From Isosphaeraceae bacterium (GTDB taxonomy: Bacteria; Planctomycetota; Planctomycetia; Isosphaerales; Isosphaeraceae), in contig JARLIH010000175.1 of NCBI GenBank assembly GCA_031291845.1, positions 1 through 64,000 on the forward strand: a stretch of DNA of 64,000 bases, written 5' to 3'. The notes under the pieces were generated by a model that was not told the DNA's origin, made no database searches, and saw only the letters and a program-made list of their open reading frames with translations. Both the position numbers and the translations under genes were made by a program. Shown piece by piece: positions 1 through 7,962 of the stretch. The number at the start of each line of letters is the position of its first letter. The stretch's first letter is position 1.

Positions 1-1
1 C

Positions 2-280
2 GAGGACCTGGTCCGGTACGCGGACATCGCGCTCGACCTTGATCAGCACGCGTTCGCCGCCCACGTCTACTGGGACGCCGTGACCTCGATCGACCCCAAG
101 TTCTACCCCAAGCGCAACCTCGTCGAACACTTCCTCTACTGCATCGAACGCCTCGGAGTCACGGGGCTCAAGGAGAACTTCAAGGGAGACCACGCGGCGG
201 AATTCGCGAAGATCGCGGCGGAACGAAAAAAGCTCATGGAAGAAAGCCCGCTATACCAAAAGATGAAGAAGGAGAAATGA
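2..280 (+). CDS. C-terminal fragment of an unrecognised protein (5' end outside window)
   Basis: An open frame runs from the first complete codon of the window to a TGA at 278-280, giving about 92 residues of a protein whose start lies upstream. The fragment is mostly helical in character (ALDLDQHAFAAHVYWDA, then a Lys/Glu-rich tail ending QKMKKEK) and could be the last helical hairpins of a TPR-like protein, but I do not recognise the family. No signal peptide or membrane segment is visible in this part. The stop codon is followed directly by a GCCAAGG-type dispersed repeat. The charged, solvent-like C-terminus suggests a soluble protein; function is unknown. Confidence 0.6.
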   Translation, partial: EDLVRYADIALDLDQHAFAAHVYWDAVTSIDPKFYPKRNLVEHFLYCIERLGVTGLKENFKGDHAAEFAKIAAERKKLMEESPLYQKMKKEK

Positions 281-449
281 ACTGCCAAGGCGCGGAGAAG
301 AGGGATTAACCGCCAAGGCGCCAAGGTAGGAGGAGAGAAACGAGACAAAAATACTAAACAATTGAATCAAATTTAATTTGATTTAAAATATCGTACGGTA
401 TCTCTCTATTCTCCTCTTACCTTGGCGATTTGGCGGTTAATCCCTCTTC
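278..449. repeat. GCCAAGG-family palindromic element between convergent genes
   Basis: Arms at 297-335 and 411-449 form a 39-bp inverted repeat with 36 matching positions (core AACCGCCAAGGCGCCAAGG). A further partial copy (ACTGCCAAGGCGC) begins at 281, directly after the upstream TGA. The centre is AT-rich and holds a second perfect hairpin, AATCAAAT / ATTTGATT at 365-383. The stop codons of both flanking convergent genes lie at or inside the element. It could be a MITE-like or REP-like dispersed repeat and could act as a bidirectional terminator. A related single arm occurs at 22775-22815. Confidence 0.75.
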
Positions 450-1426
450 GGGCGTTTTGGCAGTGCGGTTCCCACCAGTGCCAGTCCATCCGGCTCGCGT
501 CCCGTTGGGATGGTGCCCACGACCTTGAGCGTGTTGAGGTCGATGACGCTGATCTCGTTCGCGTCGGTGTTCGCCACGTACGCGCGACTTCCCAGGGGAT
601 CGATCACCATCCCGATCGGCGCCGCGCCCGTGGCGATGCGGCGGGTCTCGACGCGCTGGGCGACATCGAAAACCGCCACGGCGTCGCTACGTGCGCAGGC
701 AATGAGCGCGCGGTGGCCGTCAGGCGTGAACTTGACCCGGATCGGCCGGCGGCTGCACGGGAGGGTCGCCAGAACGCGGTCGGTGGCCACATCGATCACG
801 GTAATCGTGTCGGCGGCCTTGTTTGTGGTCCAGACTTCACGGCCGTCGGGCGTGACGTCGATCCCTTCGCAACCCGCGCCCGTCGGCACCTGGGCGACGA
901 CCTTTCCCGCTTTCAGGTCGATGGCTGTGGCCGATGCGCTGCCGAGGTTCGCCGTGTAGAGCTTTGTCCCGCCAGGTGTGAGGACCAGCATATGCGTGGT
1001 GTCCTGCCCGGTCGCGATCGACAGGAGGACCTTCCCCGTCGACGGGTCGAGGACGACGACGGCACGGCTCGCCTCGCAGGTCACATAGAGCCGGCCGTCC
1101 TGCCCGACCTGGATGCCGTGAGGATCGCGATAGGCTCCCAACGCGATTCGGCGCACTTCTTCGCGCTTCGGGATATCGATGACGGAGAGGCTGTCCCCCG
1201 CGCCGTAGTTCGCGATGAATGCCGTCCCGCCGTCAGGCGCGACGGCGATCTCATGCGGGTGGTGCCCCGTCCGCGCCAGGCCGATCGTCTTGAGCGTCGG
1301 TGCGTCGACGAATGCGACTGTGTTTTCGTTCTTGTTGACGACCAGGAGCAGGGGGGCCAGCTCGCCGGCGTACGTGTGGTGCAATAACGACGACACGAAC
1401 GCAATCGAGAGCAGCACGCGCTTCAT
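437..1426 (-). CDS. Secreted YVTN-type beta-propeller repeat protein
   Basis: About 329 residues when started at the ATG at 1426, which gives a good signal peptide (MKRVLLSIAFVSSLLHHTYAG); an in-frame GTG/ATG-type extension to 1498 has no signal and is unlikely. The mature part is a string of about seven blade repeats of roughly 42 residues with the pattern 'hhVxDxxTxxVxxxIPTGxxPxGhAhxPDG..hYVAN', typical of the YVTN/lactonase-like seven-bladed propeller. These proteins are usually periplasmic or surface proteins binding ligands or partners; no catalytic role can be read from sequence. The last residues (KRD, TAA) are encoded by the arm of the adjacent palindromic repeat. Convergent with the partial gene on its left. 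Confidence 0.85.
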   Translation of the reverse strand: MKRVLLSIAFVSSLLHHTYAGELAPLLLVVNKNENTVAFVDAPTLKTIGLARTGHHPHEIAVAPDGGTAFIANYGAGDSLSVIDIPKREEVRRIALGAYRDPHGIQVGQDGRLYVTCEASRAVVVLDPSTGKVLLSIATGQDTTHMLVLTPGGTKLYTANLGSASATAIDLKAGKVVAQVPTGAGCEGIDVTPDGREVWTTNKAADTITVIDVATDRVLATLPCSRRPIRVKFTPDGHRALIACARSDAVAVFDVAQRVETRRIATGAAPIGMVIDPLGSRAYVANTDANEISVIDLNTLKVVGTIPTGREPDGLALVGTALPKRPKRD

Positions 1427-1581
1427 GATGAGACTCGCAGGAACTTCGGGGATGGGAACCGTCCGCCAGGGCGTTCCAGGACGGTGGGCAGTGCCCACCC
1501 TGCGTTGCCGCAGTTATGATAGCTCGGTCGGACAGGCGCCGGTAGGTACGGCGCCGAGTCCCCCTCAAGGAGCGAACGTTC

Positions 1582-3522
1582 ATGCGCCACTCTGGGATTG
1601 CCTGCTGCCTCGTCTCAGTTTTGGCGCTGCCGGCCTGGGGGCAAGGCGTGCCCGATTCGATCGTCGCGGAGGGGGTGCCGCCGATTCCGGCCGAGTTGTC
1701 GAACGCACTCAACCGCTATCAGAACACGCGTACGGCATCATTCCAGGGGTGGCTCGGCGACCGGCGCGAGGCCTTGATCGAAACGCGCTTCGCCGACACG
1801 CCGCAGGTCCACCACGTCGCGTTTCCCGGCGGGGCACGGACCCAACTGACATTCCAGCGCGAGCGCGTGCTGGCCGCCGCGCCTCGCCCCGGACGCGACC
1901 AGTTCGCCTTCACCACCGACGAGGGCGGGGCCGAGAACTACCAGGTCCTCTTCGTTGACATCAAGACCGGGGATACCGCAAGGCTGACCGACGGCAAGTC
2001 GCGCAACGTCCTGGGCGGCTGGTCGCACAGCGGAGGCCTCGTTGCGTGGAGCAGCAACTATCGCAACAGCAAGGACCTTGACCTCTACGTTGCCGACCCG
2101 GCCGATCCCGAGTCCGCGCGACGGGTCAAGGAAGTCCAGGGTTCGTGGACCATCGCCGACTGGTCGCCCGACGACCGCCGGCTCGCCGCCATCGAGTACG
2201 TCTCGATCGAGGAGACCTACGTCCACCTCGTCGACGTGGCCGACGGGCGGACCGAAACCCTGACGCCGCGCGGCGCCAAGGGGGAGCCGACGGTCGCCTA
2301 TGCGAACGTGCGCTGGTCGAAGGACGGCCGCGCCCTCTACTGGACGACCGACCAAGGGTCCGAGTTCCGTCACCTCGTCCGCTATGACCTGGCTACGCAG
2401 ACGAGCACGCCGCTGTCGGCCCAGATCCCGTGGGACGTCGAGGGATTCGATCTTTCCGACGACGGCCGGACGGTGGTCTTCGTGACGAACGAGGGAGGCC
2501 TGGCGAAGCTTCACGTTCTGGACCTCGCAACAGCCCGGGAACGCCCTGGCCCGGCGCTCCCGGCGGGCCAGATCACGGGCCTCACCTTCCGGCGCGGCAG
2601 TCAGGAATTCGGCTTCACGCTCACCTCCGCCCGCGCGCCCGGGGACGTGTATTCATACGATCTCGCCTCGAATCGCCTCGACCGCTGGACGAGGAGCGAA
2701 ACGGGGGGCTTGAACCCCGACACCTTCGCCGAGCCCGCGCTCGTCGAGTTTCCGACCTTCGACGGCCGCAAGATCCCGGCGTTCGTTTACCGGCCGAGCA
2801 CCGAGAAGTTTCCGGGCCCTCGCCCCGTCCTGATCCAGATCCACGGCGGCCCCGAGAGCCAGTTCCGCCCTGCCTTCCTCGGACGCCTGAACTATTTGAC
2901 CGATGAGCTGGGACTCGTGGTAATCCACCCGAACGTCCGCGGATCGGCCGGCTATGGTAAATCGTACTTGAAACTGGATAACGGGATGCGCCGGGAGGAT
3001 TCGGTCAAGGACATCGGCGCGTTGCTCGACTGGGTCGTGAAGCAGCCCGACCTCAACGCCTCACGCGTGGCGGTCATCGGCGGCTCATACGGCGGCTACA
3101 TGTCGCTGGCGGTTCAGACACACTACAGCGACCGGCTCAAGGCCGGCATCGACATCGTCGGCATTTCGAACTTCGTGACGTTCCTGAAGAACACCCAGAG
3201 TTACCGCCGCGACCTCCGCCGGGCCGAGTACGGCGACGAGCGCGACCCGGCCATGAAGGTCCACCTGGAGGCGATCTCTCCGTTGACCAACGCCGCGAAA
3301 ATCAAGGTGCCGCTCTTGATCGTGCAAGGCAAGAACGACCCGCGGGTGCCGCTGACAGAGGCCGAGCAAATCCTCGCGGCCGTCCGCAAGAACGGCGGAC
3401 CCGTCTGGTACGTCCTGGGCAAGGACGAGGGGCACGGCTTCGCCAAGAAGACCAACCAGGACTACCTCCAGGCCGCGGAAGTCCTTTTCCTCAAACGTTA
3501 CCTGTTGGGTCCGGCCGAATGA
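1582..3522 (+). CDS. Secreted S9-family prolyl oligopeptidase-like serine peptidase
   Basis: 646 residues with an AAGGAG ribosome site at 1567 and a signal peptide (residues 1-22, cleavage near AWGQG). The N-terminal half is a WD40-like beta-propeller (repeats such as WSPDDRRLAAI, WSKDGRALYW, LSDDGRTVVFV). The C-terminal 250 residues are an alpha/beta hydrolase with the full S9 triad: Ser502 in GGSYGGYMS, Asp586 in GKNDPRVP and His618 in DEGHGF. This matches acylaminoacyl-peptidase / dipeptidyl-peptidase IV-like enzymes that trim short peptides in the periplasm; substrate specificity cannot be told. It appears to be a single transcription unit, divergent from the propeller gene on its left. 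Confidence 0.93.
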   Translation: MRHSGIACCLVSVLALPAWGQGVPDSIVAEGVPPIPAELSNALNRYQNTRTASFQGWLGDRREALIETRFADTPQVHHVAFPGGARTQLTFQRERVLAAAPRPGRDQFAFTTDEGGAENYQVLFVDIKTGDTARLTDGKSRNVLGGWSHSGGLVAWSSNYRNSKDLDLYVADPADPESARRVKEVQGSWTIADWSPDDRRLAAIEYVSIEETYVHLVDVADGRTETLTPRGAKGEPTVAYANVRWSKDGRALYWTTDQGSEFRHLVRYDLATQTSTPLSAQIPWDVEGFDLSDDGRTVVFVTNEGGLAKLHVLDLATARERPGPALPAGQITGLTFRRGSQEFGFTLTSARAPGDVYSYDLASNRLDRWTRSETGGLNPDTFAEPALVEFPTFDGRKIPAFVYRPSTEKFPGPRPVLIQIHGGPESQFRPAFLGRLNYLTDELGLVVIHPNVRGSAGYGKSYLKLDNGMRREDSVKDIGALLDWVVKQPDLNASRVAVIGGSYGGYMSLAVQTHYSDRLKAGIDIVGISNFVTFLKNTQSYRRDLRRAEYGDERDPAMKVHLEAISPLTNAAKIKVPLLIVQGKNDPRVPLTEAEQILAAVRKNGGPVWYVLGKDEGHGFAKKTNQDYLQAAEVLFLKRYLLGPAE

Positions 3523-3653
3523 ATTCAGGCGCGGATGCTGGCCAAGAGGGTCCCCCTTTGCCAAAATGACGCTATAGAAGAAGGGTTGTCCCCAGAGATC
3601 GCCGAAAGGCGCAGATTCACCAAGAGCCATTCGCAATTCTTGAATCCGCCTTT

Positions 3654-3684
3654 CATCTGCGTCCATCGGCGACATCTGCGGATC
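3654..3684. repeat. Dispersed CATCTGCG repeat upstream of the intradiol gene
   Basis: The 200 bp between the S9 peptidase and the next start hold two copies of CATCTGCG (3654-3661 and 3673-3680) separated by TCCATCGGCGA. I recall similar ATCTGCG direct repeats scattered between genes of many environmental bacteria, but cannot check copy number here. The region also continues the reading frame upstream of 3724, but that extension shows no protein-like composition and contains this repeat, so I treat it as non-coding. Confidence 0.45.
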
Positions 3685-3723
3685 GCTTTCGCCGCCTTTC
3701 ACTTCCAGGCAGGGGTCCGTCCG

Positions 3724-4386
3724 ATGTTGACGATCATTTCGCTTCGTAGCCGGCGCGCGTTCTTGGCAACGTTGGCAGGCGGGGCCGCCGCGTTCACGAC
3801 CCGCGGTTTGTTCGCCGAGGAACTGGTCCGCACGCCCAAGCAGACCGAGGGCCCGTTCTACCCCAACAAGCTGCCGCTCGATACGGACAACGACCTGATC
3901 ATCGTCAACGACTCGCTCACGCCCGCCGTCGGCGAAGTCACCTTCCTGGGCGGCCGCATCCTCGACGCGAAGGGGGATCCGATCCGCAACGCCCTGGTTG
4001 AGATCTGGCAGGTCGACGGCAATGGGGCCTACATCCACACCCAGGACCCGAACCGGTCCAAGCACGACGAGAACTTCCAGGGCTTCGGCCGATTCTTGAC
4101 CGGCTCGACCGGCGAGTATTACTTCCGCACCGTCAAGCCCGTCGACTATCCCGGCCGCACCGCGCACATCCACTTCAAGATCCGCAAGAGCGGCAAAGAG
4201 CTGCTGACAACGCAGTGCTACGTCAAGGGCAACCCCATGAACATGCGCGACGGGATTTATCGCGGCATTCGCGACCCCAAGGCGCGTGAGTCCGTGACGA
4301 TTGATTTCGCGCCAGTAAAGGACGCGCGCGCCGGCGAGCTGGCAGCGCGTTTCGACCTGGTGCTGGGGTTCACGCCGGAAGCCTAG
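3724..4386 (+). CDS. Tat-exported intradiol ring-cleavage dioxygenase family protein
   Basis: 220 residues from the ATG at 3724, chosen because it places a twin-arginine signal (SRRAFLATLAGG) at the N-terminus. The mature domain matches the protocatechuate 3,4-dioxygenase-like (intradiol) fold: TEGPFYP near residue 41, the DAKGDPIRNALVEIWQ core and the complete non-haem Fe(III) ligand set by position, Tyr103, Tyr142 (DYPGR), His148 and His150 (HIH). Known members open catechol-type rings with O2. Export by Tat fits a pre-loaded metal enzyme acting outside the cytoplasm, perhaps on plant- or humus-derived aromatics; that role is inference. No other aromatic-catabolism genes are adjacent. Followed by a strong hairpin shared with the convergent fad operon. 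Confidence 0.88.
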   Translation: MLTIISLRSRRAFLATLAGGAAAFTTRGLFAEELVRTPKQTEGPFYPNKLPLDTDNDLIIVNDSLTPAVGEVTFLGGRILDAKGDPIRNALVEIWQVDGNGAYIHTQDPNRSKHDENFQGFGRFLTGSTGEYYFRTVKPVDYPGRTAHIHFKIRKSGKELLTTQCYVKGNPMNMRDGIYRGIRDPKARESVTIDFAPVKDARAGELAARFDLVLGFTPEA

Positions 4387-4395
4387 GAAGCTTAG

Positions 4396-4429
4396 TTCTC
4401 CTAGGGTGGGTCAGCCCGCCCTAGGAGAA
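4396..4429. terminator. Bidirectional hairpin between intradiol gene and fadA
   Basis: TTCTCCTAGGGTGGG (4396-4410) pairs with CCCGCCCTAGGAGAA (4415-4429) around a four-base TCAG loop: a 15-bp stem with one wobble. It lies 9 bp after the plus-strand stop and 21 bp beyond the minus-strand fadA stop, the expected place for a two-way terminator. There is no long T tract on either side. Confidence 0.7.
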
Positions 4430-4450
4430 GGCATCACAACCCTTCTCTCC

Positions 4451-5614
4451 TCAGTTTTCGCACGTCTCAAAAATCGTCGCCACCCCTTGACCCTGCCCCA
4501 CGCACATCGTCGCCAGGCCGAACTTGGCTTTCTGGTCGCGCATGCGGTGGAGCAACGTCGTCACGATGCGGGCACCGCTGGCCCCAAGGGGATGGCCAAT
4601 GGCGATCGCGCCGCCGCGGGTGTTGACCTTTTCCTCGTTGATCCCCAGCAGCTTGAGCACGGCCAGGGCCTGCACTGCGAACGCCTCATTCAGCTCGATG
4701 CAATCGATGTCGCCCAGGGTAAGTCCGGCACGCGCCAGGGCCTTCTTCACGGCGGGGACGGGGCCGATGCCCATCTCGGCCGGGTCGACGCCGGCGACGG
4801 CCATCGAGCGCACCTTGGCGATCGGCTTCAGGCCCAGGTCGCGAGCCTTTTCCTCGGACATCACGAGCAACGCGGCCGCACCCACGTTGATCGGCGAGCT
4901 GTTGCCGGCCGTCACGGAGCCGCCGGCGGGGTTGAACGCCGGAGGCAAGCCACCCAGCGCCTCCAGCGACGTATCGCGGCGAATGCACTGGTCCGTCGTC
5001 AGCAGCGTCTTGTGACCCGACTCATCGCGGCCCCAGGTCGGAATGATCTCGTTCCGGAACTCCCCCTTCTCCGTCGCCGCGGCCGCGAGCTGATGGCTGC
5101 GCAGGGCGAACTCGTCCTGCGGCTTGCGAGGGATGCGGTACTTCATCGCAATGTATTCGGCGGTCAGGCCCATGTTCATCACAGCCTCGCCGTGGCGCGC
5201 GAGCATGCCGAGCGAGGGGCTGTAGTCCTTATTCATCGGGATGTGGTCCATGTGCTCGACCCCACCCGCAATCTGGACGTCCTCGCACTGCGCGGCGATG
5301 CTCATCGCGGCATCGTTGATCGCTTGGAGGCTCGACGCGCAGTTGCGGTTAATCGTCACCCCGCCCGTCTCGATCGGCAAGCCCGCGGCCAGCGAGGCGA
5401 TGCGGGCGACGTCGAACCCTTGCTCACCCTGCTGCTGCACGCACCCCCAGCGCACGTCTTCAATCAGCTTCTTGTCGATGCCAGTTCGTTCGACCAAGGC
5501 CTGCATGATTTGCGCGGAGAGCTCGTCGGAACGGACGTCACGAAAGTATCCCTTGTCGGCCGACGCGCGCCCGACGGGCGTGCGCACGGCGTCGATGATC
5601 ACGGCGTTCCTCAT
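4451..5614 (-). CDS. fadA: 3-ketoacyl-CoA thiolase (acetyl-CoA acyltransferase)
   Basis: 387 residues from the ATG at 5614 (AGGAAA site upstream); an in-frame start at 5647 would run into a palindromic repeat. All thiolase landmarks are present: nucleophile Cys92 in NRNCASS, His341 in GHPLGASGAR and the proton-shuttling Cys371 in CVGQGQG. It cleaves 3-ketoacyl-CoA with CoA to acetyl-CoA and a shortened acyl-CoA, the last step of the beta-oxidation cycle. Last gene of the operon after fadE and fadB, so it probably forms the trifunctional-type complex with the neighbouring FadB. Cytoplasmic, no signal peptide. Confidence 0.95.
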   Translation of the reverse strand: MRNAVIIDAVRTPVGRASADKGYFRDVRSDELSAQIMQALVERTGIDKKLIEDVRWGCVQQQGEQGFDVARIASLAAGLPIETGGVTINRNCASSLQAINDAAMSIAAQCEDVQIAGGVEHMDHIPMNKDYSPSLGMLARHGEAVMNMGLTAEYIAMKYRIPRKPQDEFALRSHQLAAAATEKGEFRNEIIPTWGRDESGHKTLLTTDQCIRRDTSLEALGGLPPAFNPAGGSVTAGNSSPINVGAAALLVMSEEKARDLGLKPIAKVRSMAVAGVDPAEMGIGPVPAVKKALARAGLTLGDIDCIELNEAFAVQALAVLKLLGINEEKVNTRGGAIAIGHPLGASGARIVTTLLHRMRDQKAKFGLATMCVGQGQGVATIFETCEN

Positions 5615-5636
5615 CGGTTGTTTCCTGTTATGACTT

Positions 5637-5689
5637 GTAGGGTGCACTCAATGCACCAAATTTGGATCGGTGCATTTCATGCACCCTAC
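5637..5689. repeat. Palindrome of the TAGGGTGCA type between fadB and fadA
   Basis: Left arm 5637-5657 and right arm 5669-5689 are 21 bp each and complementary except for three central bases, with an 11-base loop. The fadB stop codon TAG (5686-5688 read on the minus strand) is the first part of the arm. The element fills most of the 71-bp gap between the two genes and could form an RNA stem that sets relative mRNA levels. Confidence 0.75.
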
Positions 5690-7827
5690 GAAAGCTTGGG
5701 CAACGGGTAAAAGCGTTCGCCGGTCTGGGCATGTCGTTTGAGCGTTTCCGTCGGCTCAAACCGCTTACCGAGCGATTCAAACGCCTTGAGTCGTTCGAGC
5801 AGCTTGTCCGCCCCCTCGGTGTCGCACCACCGGAGGATGCCGCCCCGGAAGGGAGGGAAGCCGATGCCGAGGATCAAGCCCATGTCGGCGTCGGCCGGCT
5901 CGCGGACGATCTTCTCTTCCAGCACGCGCGTGGCTTCGAGCAGCATCGGGAGGAACAGCCGGTACTGGATCGTCTCGTGATCCTGCGGCGGCGTGCCGCT
6001 GCGATGCTTCTCCAGAATGGAGGCGAACGCCGGATTCGGCTCGGATCGCTTGCCGCCGTGCCTGCGAAAGCCCGCCCCGGTCTTCTGGCCGAGCTGGCCC
6101 GACTGGACGAGGTCGGCGAGGATCGGCACCGGCTCCGCGCGGTCGGGGTAAGCGTGCTCGAGCACCTTGCCCGCGTAGAACGACGTGTCGAGGCCCACCA
6201 GGTCCTGCAGCGCAATCGGTCCCATCGGCATGCCGAACTTGGTGGCGACGGCGTCGATCGTGTCCATCGGCACGCCCTCCTGCAAGAGCAGGAGCGCTTC
6301 GTTCATGTAGGGGAAGAGGACGCGATTGACGAGGAACCCCGGGCAGTCCTGCACGACGATCGGCGTCTTGCGGATCTTCTTGGCCAGCGCGACGATCGTC
6401 ACGACCGTCTGGTCCGAGGTCTTCGCGCCCCGGATCACCTCGACCAGCTCCATGCGGTCGACGGGGTAGAAGAAGTGCATGCCGACGAACCGCGACGGGT
6501 CGGGCGTGCTCTCGGCCATGCGGGTGATCGAGATCGTCGACGTGTTGCTCGCGAGGATCGCGCCCGGCTTCAGGTACTGGGCCAGCTCCTTGTAGGTGGC
6601 GGTTTTCGCCTTTTCGTTCTCGGTGATCGCCTCGACGACGACGTCGGCGTCGGCCAGGAGCGACTGGTGGGTCGACGTGCTGAGCCGTTCGAGCATGTCG
6701 GCCATGTCCTGCGGGGTCGCGCGGCCGATCTTGATGCGGCTCGCGATGACTTCCTCCGCGCGCTTCAGGCCGGCGGCGACCCGGCTCTCGTCGACGTCAA
6801 CCATCGCCGTCGGAATGCCCGAGCGCGCGTGGGCCGTGGCGATGCCCGAGCCCATCAGGCCCGCGCCGACGACGCCGACCGACTTCACGGCCTCGGGCTG
6901 GAGGTCGGTGCGATCGACCCCCGGATCGCGCGTCAAACGGTTGTTCATAAAAAAGATGCCGACGAGGTTGGCCGAGATGGGAGAGCCCATCACCTCGAGC
7001 GCGGCCTCTTTCTCGGCCTTCAGTCCCTCTTCGAGCGGGAGGTTCGTCCCTTTCTGCATGGCCTTGAGCGCGGCGAGCGGGGCGGGGTACTGCCCCTTGG
7101 TCTTCCCCTTGATATAGCCCTCGGCCGTCGCGAAGGCGAACATCGCCTGGTCGGGGCTCAACCCGAGCGGCCGTTCGCGCTGCTCGCGCAGGCGCTTCCA
7201 CTCGCCGCTCGACTGGGCGTAATCGAGCAGCCGCAGGCCTTCTTCGACGAGCCGTTCGGCCGGTACGGCGTCGAAGACCAGCCCGAGCGCGGCGGCCTTC
7301 TTGGCGTCGACCGCTTCGCCCGAGCAGATGACATCGATCGCGTTCAGGCCGATCAAGCGAGGCATGCGCTGCGTGCCCCCCCAGCCGGGGATGACGCCGA
7401 TCTTGACCTCGGGCAGGGCGATCTTGGTGTGCGGGGCGTTCGAGGCGATCCGGTAGTCCAGCGACAGGATCAGCTCGGTGCCGCCCCCCATGCAGTTGCC
7501 GTCGACGAGGCCGACGGTCGGAAATGGAAGCCGGCTGAGCCGGGTGAACAGGCCGTGGCCGAAGTCGATGGCCTGTCCGATCTGCTCCTTGGAGGCGAAC
7601 GCCATCGCGCCGATCTCGTTGAGGTCGGCACCGGCAATGAACTGGCCCGGCTTGCCGCTCTGGAACAGCAGCCCGCGCAGGTCGGATCGGCCCTCCAGGC
7701 CCTTGATCACCTGCGCCAGCTCGCCGAGGACGGCCCGCGACAGGGTGTTGACCTTCTTGTCGGGGAGGTCGAGCGTCAGCAGGACGACCCCGCCCTCCCG
7801 TTCTTCCAGGCGAAAGGCGTTGGGCAT
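5686..7827 (-). CDS. fadB: Fatty-acid oxidation multifunctional enzyme (enoyl-CoA hydratase / 3-hydroxyacyl-CoA dehydrogenase)
   Basis: 713 residues from the ATG at 7827 (MPNAFRL, preceded by CGGAG); a 30-residue upstream extension is rejected as it runs into a palindrome. Residues 1-190 are the crotonase domain with the two catalytic glutamates at positions 118 (GGGTEL) and 140 (LPEVKIG), and the oxyanion-hole segment FIAGADL. From residue 315 the NAD-binding Rossmann domain carries GAGLMGSGIA, followed by the HFFYP segment and two C-terminal dehydrogenase domains. It converts enoyl-CoA through 3-hydroxyacyl-CoA to 3-ketoacyl-CoA. It is either a FadB or FadJ type; the length and a fadA partner directly downstream favour a FadB/FadJ-FadA complex. 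Confidence 0.95.
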   Translation of the reverse strand: MPNAFRLEEREGGVVLLTLDLPDKKVNTLSRAVLGELAQVIKGLEGRSDLRGLLFQSGKPGQFIAGADLNEIGAMAFASKEQIGQAIDFGHGLFTRLSRLPFPTVGLVDGNCMGGGTELILSLDYRIASNAPHTKIALPEVKIGVIPGWGGTQRMPRLIGLNAIDVICSGEAVDAKKAAALGLVFDAVPAERLVEEGLRLLDYAQSSGEWKRLREQRERPLGLSPDQAMFAFATAEGYIKGKTKGQYPAPLAALKAMQKGTNLPLEEGLKAEKEAALEVMGSPISANLVGIFFMNNRLTRDPGVDRTDLQPEAVKSVGVVGAGLMGSGIATAHARSGIPTAMVDVDESRVAAGLKRAEEVIASRIKIGRATPQDMADMLERLSTSTHQSLLADADVVVEAITENEKAKTATYKELAQYLKPGAILASNTSTISITRMAESTPDPSRFVGMHFFYPVDRMELVEVIRGAKTSDQTVVTIVALAKKIRKTPIVVQDCPGFLVNRVLFPYMNEALLLLQEGVPMDTIDAVATKFGMPMGPIALQDLVGLDTSFYAGKVLEHAYPDRAEPVPILADLVQSGQLGQKTGAGFRRHGGKRSEPNPAFASILEKHRSGTPPQDHETIQYRLFLPMLLEATRVLEEKIVREPADADMGLILGIGFPPFRGGILRWCDTEGADKLLERLKAFESLGKRFEPTETLKRHAQTGERFYPLPKLS

Positions 7828-7902
7828 GTTGGCTCCGTGCGTGAGAGACGCGAATGGCGAAAGGGGAACGAGCGGGTGCGCCGAACTCTTCGTCGATTCG
7901 GA

Positions 7903-7956
7903 TGTAGGGCCGGTCATTGCCGGCCGCTGGTTTGGCCGGCAATGGCCAGCCCTACA
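7903..7956. repeat. 23-bp-arm palindrome between fadE and fadB
   Basis: TGTAGGGC...GGCC at 7903-7925 is complementary to 7934-7956 with only two non-identical positions, around an eight-base loop (GCTGGTTT). It begins 6 bp after the fadE stop. The arm starts with TGTAGGGC, similar to but not the same family as the fadB-fadA palindrome. It would make a very stable RNA hairpin within the operon transcript. Confidence 0.8.
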
Positions 7957-7962
7957 GTCTGT

